In this document: piece by piece, positions 34,735-44,165 of the stretch
How positions within the stretch are numbered: position 1 is the first letter of the stretch
Layout of the letters: the number at the start of each line of letters is the position of its first letter
Source: DASRVA01 sp050732875
Lineage (GTDB): Bacteria; Gemmatimonadota; Gemmatimonadetes; JACCXV01; JAHWKZ01
Length of the DNA stretch: 64,000 nucleotides
Reading direction: 5' to 3'
NCBI GenBank assembly: GCA_050732875.1
Contig: JBOHRQ010000005.1
Span: 1-64,000 of the forward strand
Program-made: the position numbers and the translations under genes
Notes under the pieces: model-generated
What the model was told of the DNA's origin: nothing
Database searches by the model: none
What the model saw: the letters and a program-made list of their open reading frames with translations, nothing else

Positions 34735-35928
34735 ATGACCGCCTCCACTCGACAACGGCTGCGTGCGCGGGCATGGATCAGCCTGGTCCTTCTGGCTGGC
34801 TTGCTGATCGCCGCCACCCGCTGGCGTCTGCATGTCGACAGCGAGAAGAGGTTTGCGATCGGAGCGGCGGTCGAGCCTGGATTGCCTGTCCCCGCGGCCG
34901 AGGGCCTGGCCATTCCCGTCGCGGTCGACACCGTGCGTCAGGGCTCGCTCATCCTCCAAGTGTCGGCCACCGGACAGACCGAGGCCTCCGACCGGGCGAC
35001 GGTGGCGGCGCGTGTGGCGGGGCGGATCGCGGCCCTGCCGGTCACGGAGAGCGATCCGGTCGGCCGTGGGCAGGTCGTAGCCCGGATGGACGCCCGCGAG
35101 TACGTGTTGGCGGTTCGACAGGTCGAGGCCGAGCTGGCCGAGGCCGAAGCCCGCTACCGCGAGATGACGCTCTTCGACGACCGGATCGAGGATCCCGCGA
35201 TCCTCGGTGAGCGGACTCAGGCGGCGCGCGCCAAGAGCGGTCTCGACCGCGCCGAGATTGCACTGAGCCGCGCCCAACTCGACCTGGCCAACACGGCGCT
35301 CACCGCCCCCTTCGCCGGTCACGTGGCGAACGTGCTCGTGGGCGAGGGAGGGTACGTGGCGTCAGGGGAGGAGATCCTGAGCGTTGTCGACGTCGACCCC
35401 GTCCTGGTCGAGGTCCAGGTCGTGGAGAGCGAGCTTCGTTGGCTCGCGGAAGGGGGAATGGCCGCGATCACAGTGGCCGCCTTCCCCGACAGCACCTTCC
35501 GCGGACGGATCCGATCCATCAACCCGGTCGTCGACCCCGAGACCCGGACCGCCCGTGTCACGGTCGTGCTCGCCAACCCGGATGGGCGGATCCTGCCCGG
35601 CATGTTCGCCCGGGTGAGCCTGGAAGGCCGGGCATTCGAGGACCGTATCATGGTCCCCAAGGAAGCCATCGTCGAGCGCGACGATCGGACGCTCGTCTTC
35701 GTGTTGGAGCCGATCCCCGACGGGCCGCCCGGCTTGGGGCTCGTCAAATGGGTCTACGTCACGACTGGGCTCGCGAACGATCGCTACGTAGAGCTGGTCG
35801 AGAGGGAGGAGACCGAGATCCCTGAACCGCGGTCATTGGTCATCACAGGCGGAAACTACACCCTGATCCACGATGCCCGAGTGCGGATTGCTTCCGACGC
35901 GGGCATGGCGGAAGAGGAAGGGCCTTGA
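34735..35928 (+). CDS. RND efflux periplasmic adaptor (membrane fusion protein)
   Basis: The 397-residue protein has an N-terminal membrane anchor, a barrel-sandwich (ATGQTEASDRATVAARVAGR ... DPVGRGQVVARMDAREY), an alpha-hairpin (residues about 120-180) and the second half of the lipoyl domain (LTAPFAGHVANVLVGEGGYV), then beta-barrel and membrane-proximal domains (IRSINPVVDPETRTARVTV; LPGMFARVSLEGR). It would link inner-membrane RND pumps to TolC. It is first in a same-strand set with TolC and two RND pumps, though two small antisense genes lie between it and TolC. GAGGAGG lies just before the ATG. Confidence 0.92.
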   Translation: MTASTRQRLRARAWISLVLLAGLLIAATRWRLHVDSEKRFAIGAAVEPGLPVPAAEGLAIPVAVDTVRQGSLILQVSATGQTEASDRATVAARVAGRIAALPVTESDPVGRGQVVARMDAREYVLAVRQVEAELAEAEARYREMTLFDDRIEDPAILGERTQAARAKSGLDRAEIALSRAQLDLANTALTAPFAGHVANVLVGEGGYVASGEEILSVVDVDPVLVEVQVVESELRWLAEGGMAAITVAAFPDSTFRGRIRSINPVVDPETRTARVTVVLANPDGRILPGMFARVSLEGRAFEDRIMVPKEAIVERDDRTLVFVLEPIPDGPPGLGLVKWVYVTTGLANDRYVELVEREETEIPEPRSLVITGGNYTLIHDARVRIASDAGMAEEEGP

Positions 35929-36153
35929 TCAGGCGGGCGTGGCAGTCCGTGGAGCGCGCGCTGGGAGGGACGAGAGCTGGAGCTGGGTCAGATCGGTTCG
36001 CTCACTGGCATGATCGATCTCGATGCCGACCACTTCACCCGCCGCGTTCAGATCGAGGATGATATCCCGTGCAACCTCACGCGCATCTGCACCAGATCCC
36101 TCTCGAAGCTCGATATAAAGTGTATCCGTCTCGGAGTAGTAATCGAAGCGCAT
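35929..36153 (-). CDS. DUF2283 small protein (possible antitoxin-like partner)
   Basis: The 74-residue protein reads MRFDYYSETDTLYIELREGS, then VARDIILDLNAAGEVVGIEID and HASERTDLTQLQL, matching the DUF2283 pattern. Members are short, often next to DUF4258-like genes, and have been proposed as parts of toxin-antitoxin-like pairs; function is not established. It starts 2 bp after the upstream partner's stop on the same strand and ends exactly adjacent to the adaptor gene's stop on the other strand. Confidence 0.82.
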   Translation of the reverse strand: MRFDYYSETDTLYIELREGSGADAREVARDIILDLNAAGEVVGIEIDHASERTDLTQLQLSSLPARAPRTATPA

Positions 36154-36155
36154 CC

Positions 36156-36389
36156 TTACCTCGGCTTGAAGCCTCTGTCTGGGAAGGCGGTGTGGACCGT
36201 CTCCCCGTCCTCCAAAGTTACGACCCGCAAGTATTTACCGAGTTCCTTCACGTAAAACCAGTGCCGAACTCTCCCATCTTCCTGAACTTCCTTGTACTCG
36301 GGATTCTGGATCGCTCTCTGACACCATTGCAGCTGAATGTAGGGGCGTTGCTGGAGGACACGGTGCTCGAAGTATCGGGTCCACTTCAC
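36156..36389 (-). CDS. Small DUF4258-like protein paired with DUF2283
   Basis: The 77-residue product from GTG 36389 reads VKWTRYFEHRVLQQRPYIQL, then AIQNPEYKEVQEDGRVRHWF and KYLRVVTLEDGETVHTAFPD. The pattern of a small beta-rich fold with a HxxxR near the N-terminus and terminal FPDRGF recalls RelE/BrnT-like or DUF4258 toxins, but I cannot assign activity. A longer frame to 36503 runs into the TolC gene and is not used. With DUF2283 directly after it, the pair forms a small antisense module inside the efflux operon. Confidence 0.7.
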   Translation of the reverse strand: MKWTRYFEHRVLQQRPYIQLQWCQRAIQNPEYKEVQEDGRVRHWFYVKELGKYLRVVTLEDGETVHTAFPDRGFKPR

Positions 36390-36421
36390 ATGAATCGTCT
36401 TGATGCAAGCCTGGAACCAGA

Positions 36422-37840
36422 ATGTTGAGATTGTCGAGGGTGCGATATCTGTTCGTCGCGGCTTTCGCGATTGTAGCGCCGCCGGCGAATCACGCATTCG
36501 CACAGGAACCAGCCATCAACGCTACGACGGCGAACTCGATCTTCACCCTCGCGCACGCCCTCGAACTCGCCGGCCACCATAATCCCGACATCGTCCAAGC
36601 GGGGAACGCGGTCGGTGCGAGCGGCGCCGAGCGGCTGGCTGCTCGGGCCGCTTTCCTGCCGAGCGTCAGCGCTTCGACATCCTTCGACGTGACTCGCGTC
36701 AAGGCTTTTACGACGACGGACGTGTTCGGCGACCCGGCCGAGCGCGAGGAGGCGGTGGAGGCGACGACGCGTGGAGCACGCCAGGGGGTCTTCCTCGACC
36801 TCACGCTGTTCGACGGGGGCGAAACCCTGGCTGGGGCACGTGCAGCGGGGGCTAGGTACGAGGCAGCTCAGGCTGCCGTGGGAGCAACCGTGAACCGGGT
36901 CCGGGCCGACGTGGCACGTGCCTACTTCGACCTTCTCGAGCGGCTGGCGACGACCAATGTGGAGCGTGAGATCCTGGAGGCGCGCCAGCGCGACGTCGAG
37001 ACGACGAAGCGGCTCTTTCGCGTGGTGGCGGCGGACCAGATCGACGTGTTGGGGGCTCGGATCAAGGCCCGTCGGCAGGAGGCGGCGGTGGCGACCGCTG
37101 AGGAATCTGCCGTGGCGGCCCGACTCGAGCTAAGCCGTGTCGTGGGAACCGAGATCGATTCTGAGGCGCAGCTGGAGGTCCCATTCGAGCCATTCGATCC
37201 CGAATCTCTGGATGTAGAGGAGCTCGTCAGGGAAGCGCTCGCCTCGCATCCCGAGATCGAAGGACTGGCATCCGATCTCGACGCTGCCGACGCCGAGACT
37301 TGGGACGACGGCTGGCTCGCCTATCTCCCGCAGGTCTCGGCCACGGCGGCCTATCGTCGGAGCGAGTTCGGCGGCACCGCGCAGCCACTCTTCGAGCTGG
37401 ATCCGCGCGACACTGCGTACTCGTTCGGCCTGCAGCTGACGCTCCCCCTCTTCGACCGGCTCGCCCGGCACGTCGAGCGGGCGCGGGCGAGCACGACGGC
37501 CGCCGAGGCGCGGGAGGCGCTCCGCGCGAGGCGCCTCCAGGCCGAGACCGAGGTCCACTCGCGCTTCCTCGATCTGCGCGCCGCGTGGCGTGATCTACGG
37601 CTCGAAGAGGAGACGACGGCGATGGCCCGCGAGCGCTCCGAGCTCGCGCGCGAGAAGTATGAGATCGGAGCCATCGATTTCACCCGACTCCAGGAGGTGG
37701 TGGACGACGCGACGGCGGCCGAGCGGGCGCTGGTCCAGCGGCGGTTCGGCTACTATCGGGCGATGGCCGAGCTCGAGCGCGCGGTGGGCCGGCCGATCGC
37801 TCTGCCCTCGGCCGGAGGAGCGGAGCCAGGCGATCCGTGA
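36422..37840 (+). CDS. TolC-family outer-membrane efflux protein
   Basis: The 472-residue protein has a signal peptide ending AFAQEP and two repeats of the outer-membrane efflux protein fold, rich in long amphipathic helices (NRVRADVARAYFDLLERLAT; AETEVHSRFLDLRAAWRDLR) and with LPLFDRLARHVERARAS typical of family members. It would form a trimeric channel across the outer membrane and periplasm. Its stop codon overlaps the GTG start of the first RND pump by 4 bp, so TolC and pump are translated together. Confidence 0.9.
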   Translation: MLRLSRVRYLFVAAFAIVAPPANHAFAQEPAINATTANSIFTLAHALELAGHHNPDIVQAGNAVGASGAERLAARAAFLPSVSASTSFDVTRVKAFTTTDVFGDPAEREEAVEATTRGARQGVFLDLTLFDGGETLAGARAAGARYEAAQAAVGATVNRVRADVARAYFDLLERLATTNVEREILEARQRDVETTKRLFRVVAADQIDVLGARIKARRQEAAVATAEESAVAARLELSRVVGTEIDSEAQLEVPFEPFDPESLDVEELVREALASHPEIEGLASDLDAADAETWDDGWLAYLPQVSATAAYRRSEFGGTAQPLFELDPRDTAYSFGLQLTLPLFDRLARHVERARASTTAAEAREALRARRLQAETEVHSRFLDLRAAWRDLRLEEETTAMARERSELAREKYEIGAIDFTRLQEVVDDATAAERALVQRRFGYYRAMAELERAVGRPIALPSAGGAEPGDP

Positions 37841-40800
37841 GCCTCCCCGGGCTCGCCGTCCGCCGGCCGGTCGCCGTCGCGATGTTCTTCCTCGCGGTAA
37901 CCCTGATCGGCGCAGTCAGTCTCTTCCGTATGCCGGTCTCACTTCTCCCCGAGGTCGCCTATCCGCGCCTGGTCGTCTGGACGGCCATCCCCGATGTCGC
38001 CCCCGTCGAGGTCGAACGCTACGTGACCGAGCCGATCGAGGCGGCGCTCTCGGCGGTCCCCGGAGTGCTCGCGATCGAGAGCGTGTCGGCCGAGGGGCGG
38101 TCGCTCGTCACCGTGCGCTTCCCATGGGGGACGGACATGGAGTTCGCCCAGCTCCACGTCCGGGAGCGGCTCGACAACCTGGCCGGGACGCTGCCCCAGG
38201 GGGCCGAGCGGCCGACCATCCTGAGGATCGATCCCGGGGCCGAGCCGATCCTGATCGCGAGCGCGATGGCGGCGCGGGCCGTATCGACGGCTGCAGGGAC
38301 TCCGCCGCCGGCCGCGGCACAGACGGGCCAGGCGACCGTCGAAGGCCAGCCCGACGAGGTGGAGCCATCCCGACCCACGGTCAGCCTCCGCGAGATCGAG
38401 CGGCTCACCGAGACCGTCTTCCGGCGGCGCCTGGAGCAGCTCGAAGGCGTGGGGCGGGTGACGGTCGTGGGCGGCGCCGAGCGGGAGATCCGGGTCGACG
38501 TGGACCCGGCGCGGCTCGAGGCTCACGGTCTCTCCATCGAGGACGTGGCCACGTCGCTCGACCAGGCCAACGCCTCGGCTCCGGGCGGAACGATTCGCCG
38601 TGGCCGGCACCGCTATGCCCTCCGGGCGCTCGGCGAGCTGACCACCCTGGATGAGGTGGCGCAGGTTGTCGTGGCGAGCGGTCCCCGGGGCGGGACGATC
38701 ACGGTCGCGGACGTGGCGACCGTCGCCGACAGCGTGGCCGAGCGGGACGCGGCCGCGTACCTGGACGGCCGGCCCTCGATCGGACTCCTGGTCTACAAGG
38801 AGAGCGGGGCCAACACCGTGACCGCCGCAGGCCGGGTCGAGGAGACGTTCGATCAGCTGGAGCGCCAGTTCGCGGGGATCGACCTGACGACGGTGACCGG
38901 TCAGGCCGGATTCATTACGTCCGCCATCCGCAACGTGGTCTGGGCGCTCGTTCTGGGCGGACTCCTCGCCTATCTGGTCCTCTTTCCCTTTCTGAGGGAC
39001 CCGCGCTGGCCCGGGGTTCTCGCGCTCGCGATCCCGATCTCGGTCGTGGCGGCCTTCGTGCCCCTCTATTTCAGCGGGGTCTCGCTCGACATCATGAGCT
39101 TGGGCGGGCTCGCCCTCGGGGTCGGGATGCTGGTCGATGCCTCGATCGTGGTGCTGGAGAACGTCTTCCGGCACCGGGAACAGGGACTCCCCGCCGATGC
39201 CGCGGCGATCCGTGGCGCCGAGGAGGTGCAGGGAGCGATCACCGCGTCCACGCTTACGACGATCGCCGTGTTCGGGCCCATCCTCTACGTCTCGGGACTG
39301 GCGGGCGCGCTCTTCGAGGAGCTCGCGCTCGCGGTGACCTTCTCGCTCCTGGCCTCGCTTCTGGTCGCGCTCACCCTGCTTCCCGTCCTGGCCGCGCGGC
39401 TTGGGGCGCGGGGCGACCGGACGGAATCCGGCGATCGGCGGGAGACAAATCCGGGCGTGGATCCCGCGAGCCCTGGAGAAGAAGGCGGGGGTCCCCTCCA
39501 CCACTGGCTCGCGCGCTTCGAGGCCGGATTCGCCCGGATCGCGGCCGCCTACGAGCGGTCGCTCGCCCGGGCCCTCGACAGGCCGCGGAGGGTCCTGGCG
39601 TGGACGGGGGGCGCCCTCGCCCTGACCTTGATCGTGGCCCTTCTCCTTCCGCGAGACGTCCTTCCCGAGGTGGACCAGCGCGCCTTCACGGGGCGGCTGA
39701 CGCTTGCGCCAGGGACCCCCATCGAGCGGACCGAGAAGATCGCGCTCGGGATGGACGATTGGCTCCGCGATCAGCCGGAGGTCGAGGCCGTCCTGACGCG
39801 GGTCGGCTTGGCCTCGGCCGCCGAGGCGGCACGGGCCGGGGAGCGAGGCTCGAACACGGCCGTCCTCGATGTCCGGCTGGGACCGGACGGCTCCTCGACC
39901 CGCGACGTCATGGCGCGGCTTCGCGAGGCGTTCGACGACCTTCCGTCCGGAGCCCTCGCCCTGGAAACGGGGGGTGCGACCGAGCTCGGGACCGTTCTCG
40001 GGACCGCCGAGGCGGATCTGGTGGTCGATGTGCGGGGCGAGAATCGGGAAGGCGTCGGTCTCATCGCCGGGGAGACCGTGCGGCGACTGGCCGCTCTCCC
40101 CATGCTGGCGGATGTGGGCTCGGGGCTCGAGCAGGGCCATCCGGAGATCCGGGTCTCGCTCGATCGGGATGCGATCGCCCGCCACGGACTGGGGGTCCAG
40201 GAGGTCGTCTCGACACTGACCGACCGGACGCGCGGCCGGATCGCCACGCAGTTCGTGGACTTCGATCGCCGGGTGCCGGTCGTCGTCCGGGCGGGCGAAG
40301 CGGAGCGCCGGGATCTGGACCGGGTCCTGGGCGGCTCGGTGGATGGAGTTCCGCTCCGGCTCCTGGTCGAAGTCGAAGAAACGGCCGGACCGACAGCGAT
40401 CCGCCGCGAGAACCAAGAGCGGATTGTCCCGGTCACGGCCGACGTCGTGGAGGGCGGGCTCTCGGGAGCGATCGGGACCGTCGAGGAAGCGCTCCGTGAT
40501 CTCGATCTCCCGCCGGGCGTGAGGCTCGAGGTGGGAGGCGGCGGCGAGGAGCTCCGACGGAGCTTCCGCGGGCTCGCCTTCGCGTTCCTCCTGGCGCTCC
40601 TTCTCGTGTTCATGATCCTGGCCGCCCAGTTCGAGTCGCTGGTCCTGCCGTTCGTCGTCCTCCTCGCCGTGCCGCTCTCCCTGATCGGCGCCATCCTCCT
40701 CCTCGCCCTCGCGGGGAGCGGCCTCAACACGATGAGCCTGATCGGGATCGTGGTCCTGGTCGGGATCGCCGTCAACGACGCGATCGTCAAAGTCGACTTC

Positions 40801-41052
40801 ATCCAGCAGGCGCGGGCCGCTGGCGCCCCCGTGCGGGCGGCGATCGAGGAGGCCGGCCGGGCGCGGCTCCGGCCGATCGTGATGACCTCGGTGACCACGA
40901 TCCTGGGCCTCCTCCCGATGGCGATCGGGTTGGGCAGCGGGGCCGAGCTCCGTTCCCCCCTCGCGATCGCGGTGATCGGCGGCCTGATCACCTCGACGGC
41001 TCTCACCCTGTTCGTCGTCCCCGTCTTCTACCAATGGGCCGTCCGGTCGTGA
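37837..41052 (+). CDS. RND efflux pump, first of two
   Basis: The 1071-residue protein has the RND layout: one N-terminal helix (LAVRRPVAVAMFFLAVTLIG), porter domain, six helices, second porter domain, five helices. The central helix LGGLALGVGMLVDASIVVLE carries one conserved Asp of the proton relay, and the C-terminal half has VVLVGIAVNDAIVKVDFIQQ. It belongs to the HAE-like subgroup. The first porter domain has an Ala/Pro-rich insertion (near residues 150-180). Start is GTG 37837. Direct overlaps with TolC upstream and the second pump downstream indicate one functional unit; substrates are unknown. Confidence 0.93.
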   Translation: MSLPGLAVRRPVAVAMFFLAVTLIGAVSLFRMPVSLLPEVAYPRLVVWTAIPDVAPVEVERYVTEPIEAALSAVPGVLAIESVSAEGRSLVTVRFPWGTDMEFAQLHVRERLDNLAGTLPQGAERPTILRIDPGAEPILIASAMAARAVSTAAGTPPPAAAQTGQATVEGQPDEVEPSRPTVSLREIERLTETVFRRRLEQLEGVGRVTVVGGAEREIRVDVDPARLEAHGLSIEDVATSLDQANASAPGGTIRRGRHRYALRALGELTTLDEVAQVVVASGPRGGTITVADVATVADSVAERDAAAYLDGRPSIGLLVYKESGANTVTAAGRVEETFDQLERQFAGIDLTTVTGQAGFITSAIRNVVWALVLGGLLAYLVLFPFLRDPRWPGVLALAIPISVVAAFVPLYFSGVSLDIMSLGGLALGVGMLVDASIVVLENVFRHREQGLPADAAAIRGAEEVQGAITASTLTTIAVFGPILYVSGLAGALFEELALAVTFSLLASLLVALTLLPVLAARLGARGDRTESGDRRETNPGVDPASPGEEGGGPLHHWLARFEAGFARIAAAYERSLARALDRPRRVLAWTGGALALTLIVALLLPRDVLPEVDQRAFTGRLTLAPGTPIERTEKIALGMDDWLRDQPEVEAVLTRVGLASAAEAARAGERGSNTAVLDVRLGPDGSSTRDVMARLREAFDDLPSGALALETGGATELGTVLGTAEADLVVDVRGENREGVGLIAGETVRRLAALPMLADVGSGLEQGHPEIRVSLDRDAIARHGLGVQEVVSTLTDRTRGRIATQFVDFDRRVPVVVRAGEAERRDLDRVLGGSVDGVPLRLLVEVEETAGPTAIRRENQERIVPVTADVVEGGLSGAIGTVEEALRDLDLPPGVRLEVGGGGEELRRSFRGLAFAFLLALLLVFMILAAQFESLVLPFVVLLAVPLSLIGAILLLALAGSGLNTMSLIGIVVLVGIAVNDAIVKVDFIQQARAAGAPVRAAIEEAGRARLRPIVMTSVTTILGLLPMAIGLGSGAELRSPLAIAVIGGLITSTALTLFVVPVFYQWAVRS

Positions 41053-44000
41053 TCAGTGTGGCGATCCGCCGGCCGGTGGCGACGGTCATGGTATTCGGCT
41101 GCCTGACCGCGCTCGGGGTCGCGAGCGCCGGCCGGATGCCGCTCGAGCTCCTCCCCGACGTGGAGTTCCCTCGGCTCGAGGTCCAGACCTTCTGGCCGGG
41201 AGCCTCGCCCGAGCAGGTCGAGGCGTTCTTAACCTCGCCGATCGAGGCCGCGGCGCAGGAAGTCCACGGTGTCCGCTCGGTGAGCTCGACCTCGTACCCT
41301 CAACGCTCGGCGGTGACGGTCGAGTTCGCTTCCGGGACCGACATGGAGTTCGCCCGCCTCGAGCTCGGCGAGCGGCTGGCCGCGCTGGGCCCCGAGCTTC
41401 CCGCGGGAGCCTTCACGCCTGAGGTTCAACCATGGGTCCCCGACGAGTTCGCGGAGGGAAGCCAGGCGCTGCTTATCTACACGCTGGCCGCTCCGGGTGT
41501 CCTCGGGGCACTGCGTGAGTTCGCCGAGGATGAGATGGCCCCGGAGCTGGCCGCGGTGCCCGGGGTGGGCGCCGTGCGGGTGGCGGGTGGGGCTGACCGC
41601 GAGCTCCAGGTGCGGCTCGATCCCGCGCAGACCGCCGCTTTCGGCCTGACTCCGGACGATGTCCGACAAGCGCTCGCCGGGCTCAACGTCACCGGGACGG
41701 GCGGCGCCCTCCGCCGCAACGGCCTCGAGTATACGATCGCGATCGAGGACCGAGCGCAGGGGGTTCCCGACGTGGAATCGCTGGTCCTCGAGCCCGCGAC
41801 TCCGAGGCGGCCAGCGGTCCGTCTCGGCGAGGTGGCGAGCGTCGCCCTCACGTATGCCGATCCGCCCGGCCTTCACCGCGTGGATGGGGTTCCCGCGGTC
41901 TCGATCTACCTGTTCCGCCAGCCGGGGTCCAACGCGATCGGGGTGGCGGACCGGGTCCGCGAGCGCCTGGAGGAGCTGAGCGGAACGCTCCCCGCCGGCT
42001 ACCGGGTGATCGAGGACTATGACGGCAGCGAGAAGATCCGCGAGCAACTCTCCGATCTCGGCAATCGCGCGCTCCTGTCGGCCGCGCTCGTGCTGCTGGT
42101 CCTTCTGATCGCCTTCCGGCGCTGGCGACCGGCCTTCCTCCTCTTTGGGACGATCGCGGCGAGCGTCCTGGTGACGCTGAACCTCATGGCGCTGGGCGGG
42201 CTTTCGCTCAACCTGCTCACCTTGGCGGGACTCGCGATGGGGATCGGGCTCATCGACGACAACGGGATAGTCGTCCTGGAGTCGATCGAGGCGCGGCGTG
42301 ACGCCCACGTCGGCACGCGCCAGGTGGTCCAGCCGATCCTGGCCGCCACGCTGACCAACGTCATCGTCTTCGTCCCCTTCCTCTATCTCCAAGGGGAGCT
42401 GCGAGCCTACTACGTGCCGTTCGCGGTGACCGTCGGGCTGGCGCTCCTGGTGAGCCTGGCCGCCGGGTTCACGCTGATCCCGGCTCTTCACGCGCGTCTG
42501 CGGCGGCCCGCGCCCGCATCCGCCCAGCCCGGAGCAGAACCTCTCGAGGCGGCGACACGTGCGGCCCGCCTCGGAGCCCTGCGCGCGCGGGACCTCTATC
42601 GCGACGCCGTGACGTGGACGGTCCGCCATCCCTGGCCCACCGTCGGGGCGGCGTTCCTCTTCCTGGCGGGAAGCGTCTGGCTCTTCGTCGAGAAGGTCCC
42701 GCGCGGTCGCACCTGGGCCGGCTGGGGTGAGGAAACTTACCTGAGCGTCCAGATCACGATGCCGCGCGGGGCCGAACTCGATCGGACCGACGAGATCGCG
42801 CGCCGGGTGGAGGCGCGGCTCGTGGAGATTCCCGAGGTGGATCGGTTTGTGACGAGGGTCCGTCCGGAGCACGCCTCGATCCGTGTCACGTTCCCCGAAT
42901 CGCTCAAGACCACGTGGGCCCCGCTCGCGGTCAAGGAGCGGCTGGTCGCATACTCCCACACCTTCGGCGGCGCCGAAGTCCGGGTCTGGGGATTCGGGCC
43001 CAGCTTCTACGGTGCCGGGGGCGGACCTCCGAGCTACAGCCTGGAGCTCAAGGGCTACGACTACAAGGAGCTGGAGCGCATGGCGGTCGACCTGGCGGCG
43101 CGGCTCGAGCGTTTCCCACGGATCCGCGACGTCGATGCCGACGCGGCCGGTCACTGGTTCGAGCGCGACAAGCAGACCGAGCTCGTCCTGGGGCCTGACC
43201 GTGATCGCCTGGCGGCCTACGGGCTGACGGCGGACGGGCTCCTCGGGCGCATCTCCGCGTACACGCGCGGGCAGCTCACCCGCGACGTGGCTACCGTGGC
43301 CGGCGAAGAGGTCGACCTCTCGCTCAAGATCGAGGGCGCCGAGCAGTCGGACGTCGGAAGTCTCATGGATCTCATCGTCACGACCGACAAGGGCGCTCCC
43401 GTGCGGGTGGCCGACGTGGCGACGATCGACGAACGGCGGACGCTGGGCCGGATCGTCCGCGAGGACCAGCAGTACCAGCGGATCGTCGCCTACGAGTTCA
43501 GGGGGCCGCGGAAGCTCGGCGACCTCGTGCGTGACGCGGTCGTCCAGGCGACCGTCCTGCCCGCCGGCTACGCGCTCGATCCAGAGCGCTCATTCTGGGA
43601 GTACGAGGAAGGGGAGCGTGCGGAGCTGGCGCTGGTCGTGGCGCTCGCGCTCCTCCTCGTCTATTTGGTGACGGCGGCCCTCTTCGAGTCGCTCAAGGCG
43701 CCGCTCGTCGTCCTGGCGGCCGTGCCGCTCGCCCTGATCGGCGTCTTCCTCCTCTACTTTTATCTGGGTGAGACGTTCACCCGCGAGGCCTGGATCGGGG
43801 TGATCATGATGTCCGGCATCGTTGTCAACAACGCGATCCTCGTGGTCGACCGGATCGGCGCGCTCCGCCGGGGCGCGGACGGGCCGGCCCTGCCGCTGGA
43901 GGCGGCGGCCGTGCGCGGCACGCTCGATCGTGTGCGGCCGATCCTCATGACGACCGGGACGACGGTGCTGGGACTCCTGCCGCTGGTGCTGTTCACCGAG

Positions 44001-44165
44001 CCCGGAACCGAGAGCCTGTGGCGGGCGCTCGCCCTGGCCACGATGGGCGGGCTCGTGGCCTCTACGCTCCTCGTTCTGCTGACGATCCCGGCCCTGTACG
44101 TGGTGGTGCAGCCCGGGCTTGCGGGGCCCATGTGCTTCCAGCCGCACCAGCCTACAAGCGGCTAA
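41049..44165 (+). CDS. RND efflux pump, second of two
   Basis: The 1038-residue protein opens VISVAIRRPVATVMVFGCLT, the typical RND start, and has the full two-repeat RND layout. The central helix GLAMGIGLIDDNGIVVLESI keeps both acidic residues of the proton path, unlike pump one. The C-terminal half has GVIMMSGIVVNNAILVVDRI. GTG 41049 overlaps the stop of pump one as GTGA and is preferred; ATG 41034 in the same frame is the alternative. Two unequal pumps behind one adaptor suggest a heteromeric trimer, as in MdtBC. Its 3' end overlaps the convergent spermidine-synthase-like gene by 14 bp. Confidence 0.92.
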   Translation: MISVAIRRPVATVMVFGCLTALGVASAGRMPLELLPDVEFPRLEVQTFWPGASPEQVEAFLTSPIEAAAQEVHGVRSVSSTSYPQRSAVTVEFASGTDMEFARLELGERLAALGPELPAGAFTPEVQPWVPDEFAEGSQALLIYTLAAPGVLGALREFAEDEMAPELAAVPGVGAVRVAGGADRELQVRLDPAQTAAFGLTPDDVRQALAGLNVTGTGGALRRNGLEYTIAIEDRAQGVPDVESLVLEPATPRRPAVRLGEVASVALTYADPPGLHRVDGVPAVSIYLFRQPGSNAIGVADRVRERLEELSGTLPAGYRVIEDYDGSEKIREQLSDLGNRALLSAALVLLVLLIAFRRWRPAFLLFGTIAASVLVTLNLMALGGLSLNLLTLAGLAMGIGLIDDNGIVVLESIEARRDAHVGTRQVVQPILAATLTNVIVFVPFLYLQGELRAYYVPFAVTVGLALLVSLAAGFTLIPALHARLRRPAPASAQPGAEPLEAATRAARLGALRARDLYRDAVTWTVRHPWPTVGAAFLFLAGSVWLFVEKVPRGRTWAGWGEETYLSVQITMPRGAELDRTDEIARRVEARLVEIPEVDRFVTRVRPEHASIRVTFPESLKTTWAPLAVKERLVAYSHTFGGAEVRVWGFGPSFYGAGGGPPSYSLELKGYDYKELERMAVDLAARLERFPRIRDVDADAAGHWFERDKQTELVLGPDRDRLAAYGLTADGLLGRISAYTRGQLTRDVATVAGEEVDLSLKIEGAEQSDVGSLMDLIVTTDKGAPVRVADVATIDERRTLGRIVREDQQYQRIVAYEFRGPRKLGDLVRDAVVQATVLPAGYALDPERSFWEYEEGERAELALVVALALLLVYLVTAALFESLKAPLVVLAAVPLALIGVFLLYFYLGETFTREAWIGVIMMSGIVVNNAILVVDRIGALRRGADGPALPLEAAAVRGTLDRVRPILMTTGTTVLGLLPLVLFTEPGTESLWRALALATMGGLVASTLLVLLTIPALYVVVQPGLAGPMCFQPHQPTSG

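Noticed and set aside
37939..41034. A 1031-codon open frame antisense to the first RND pump
   Set aside because: High GC leaves few stops on the opposite strand; the translation is Arg/Asp/His-rich without domains, while the plus strand encodes a complete RND pump.
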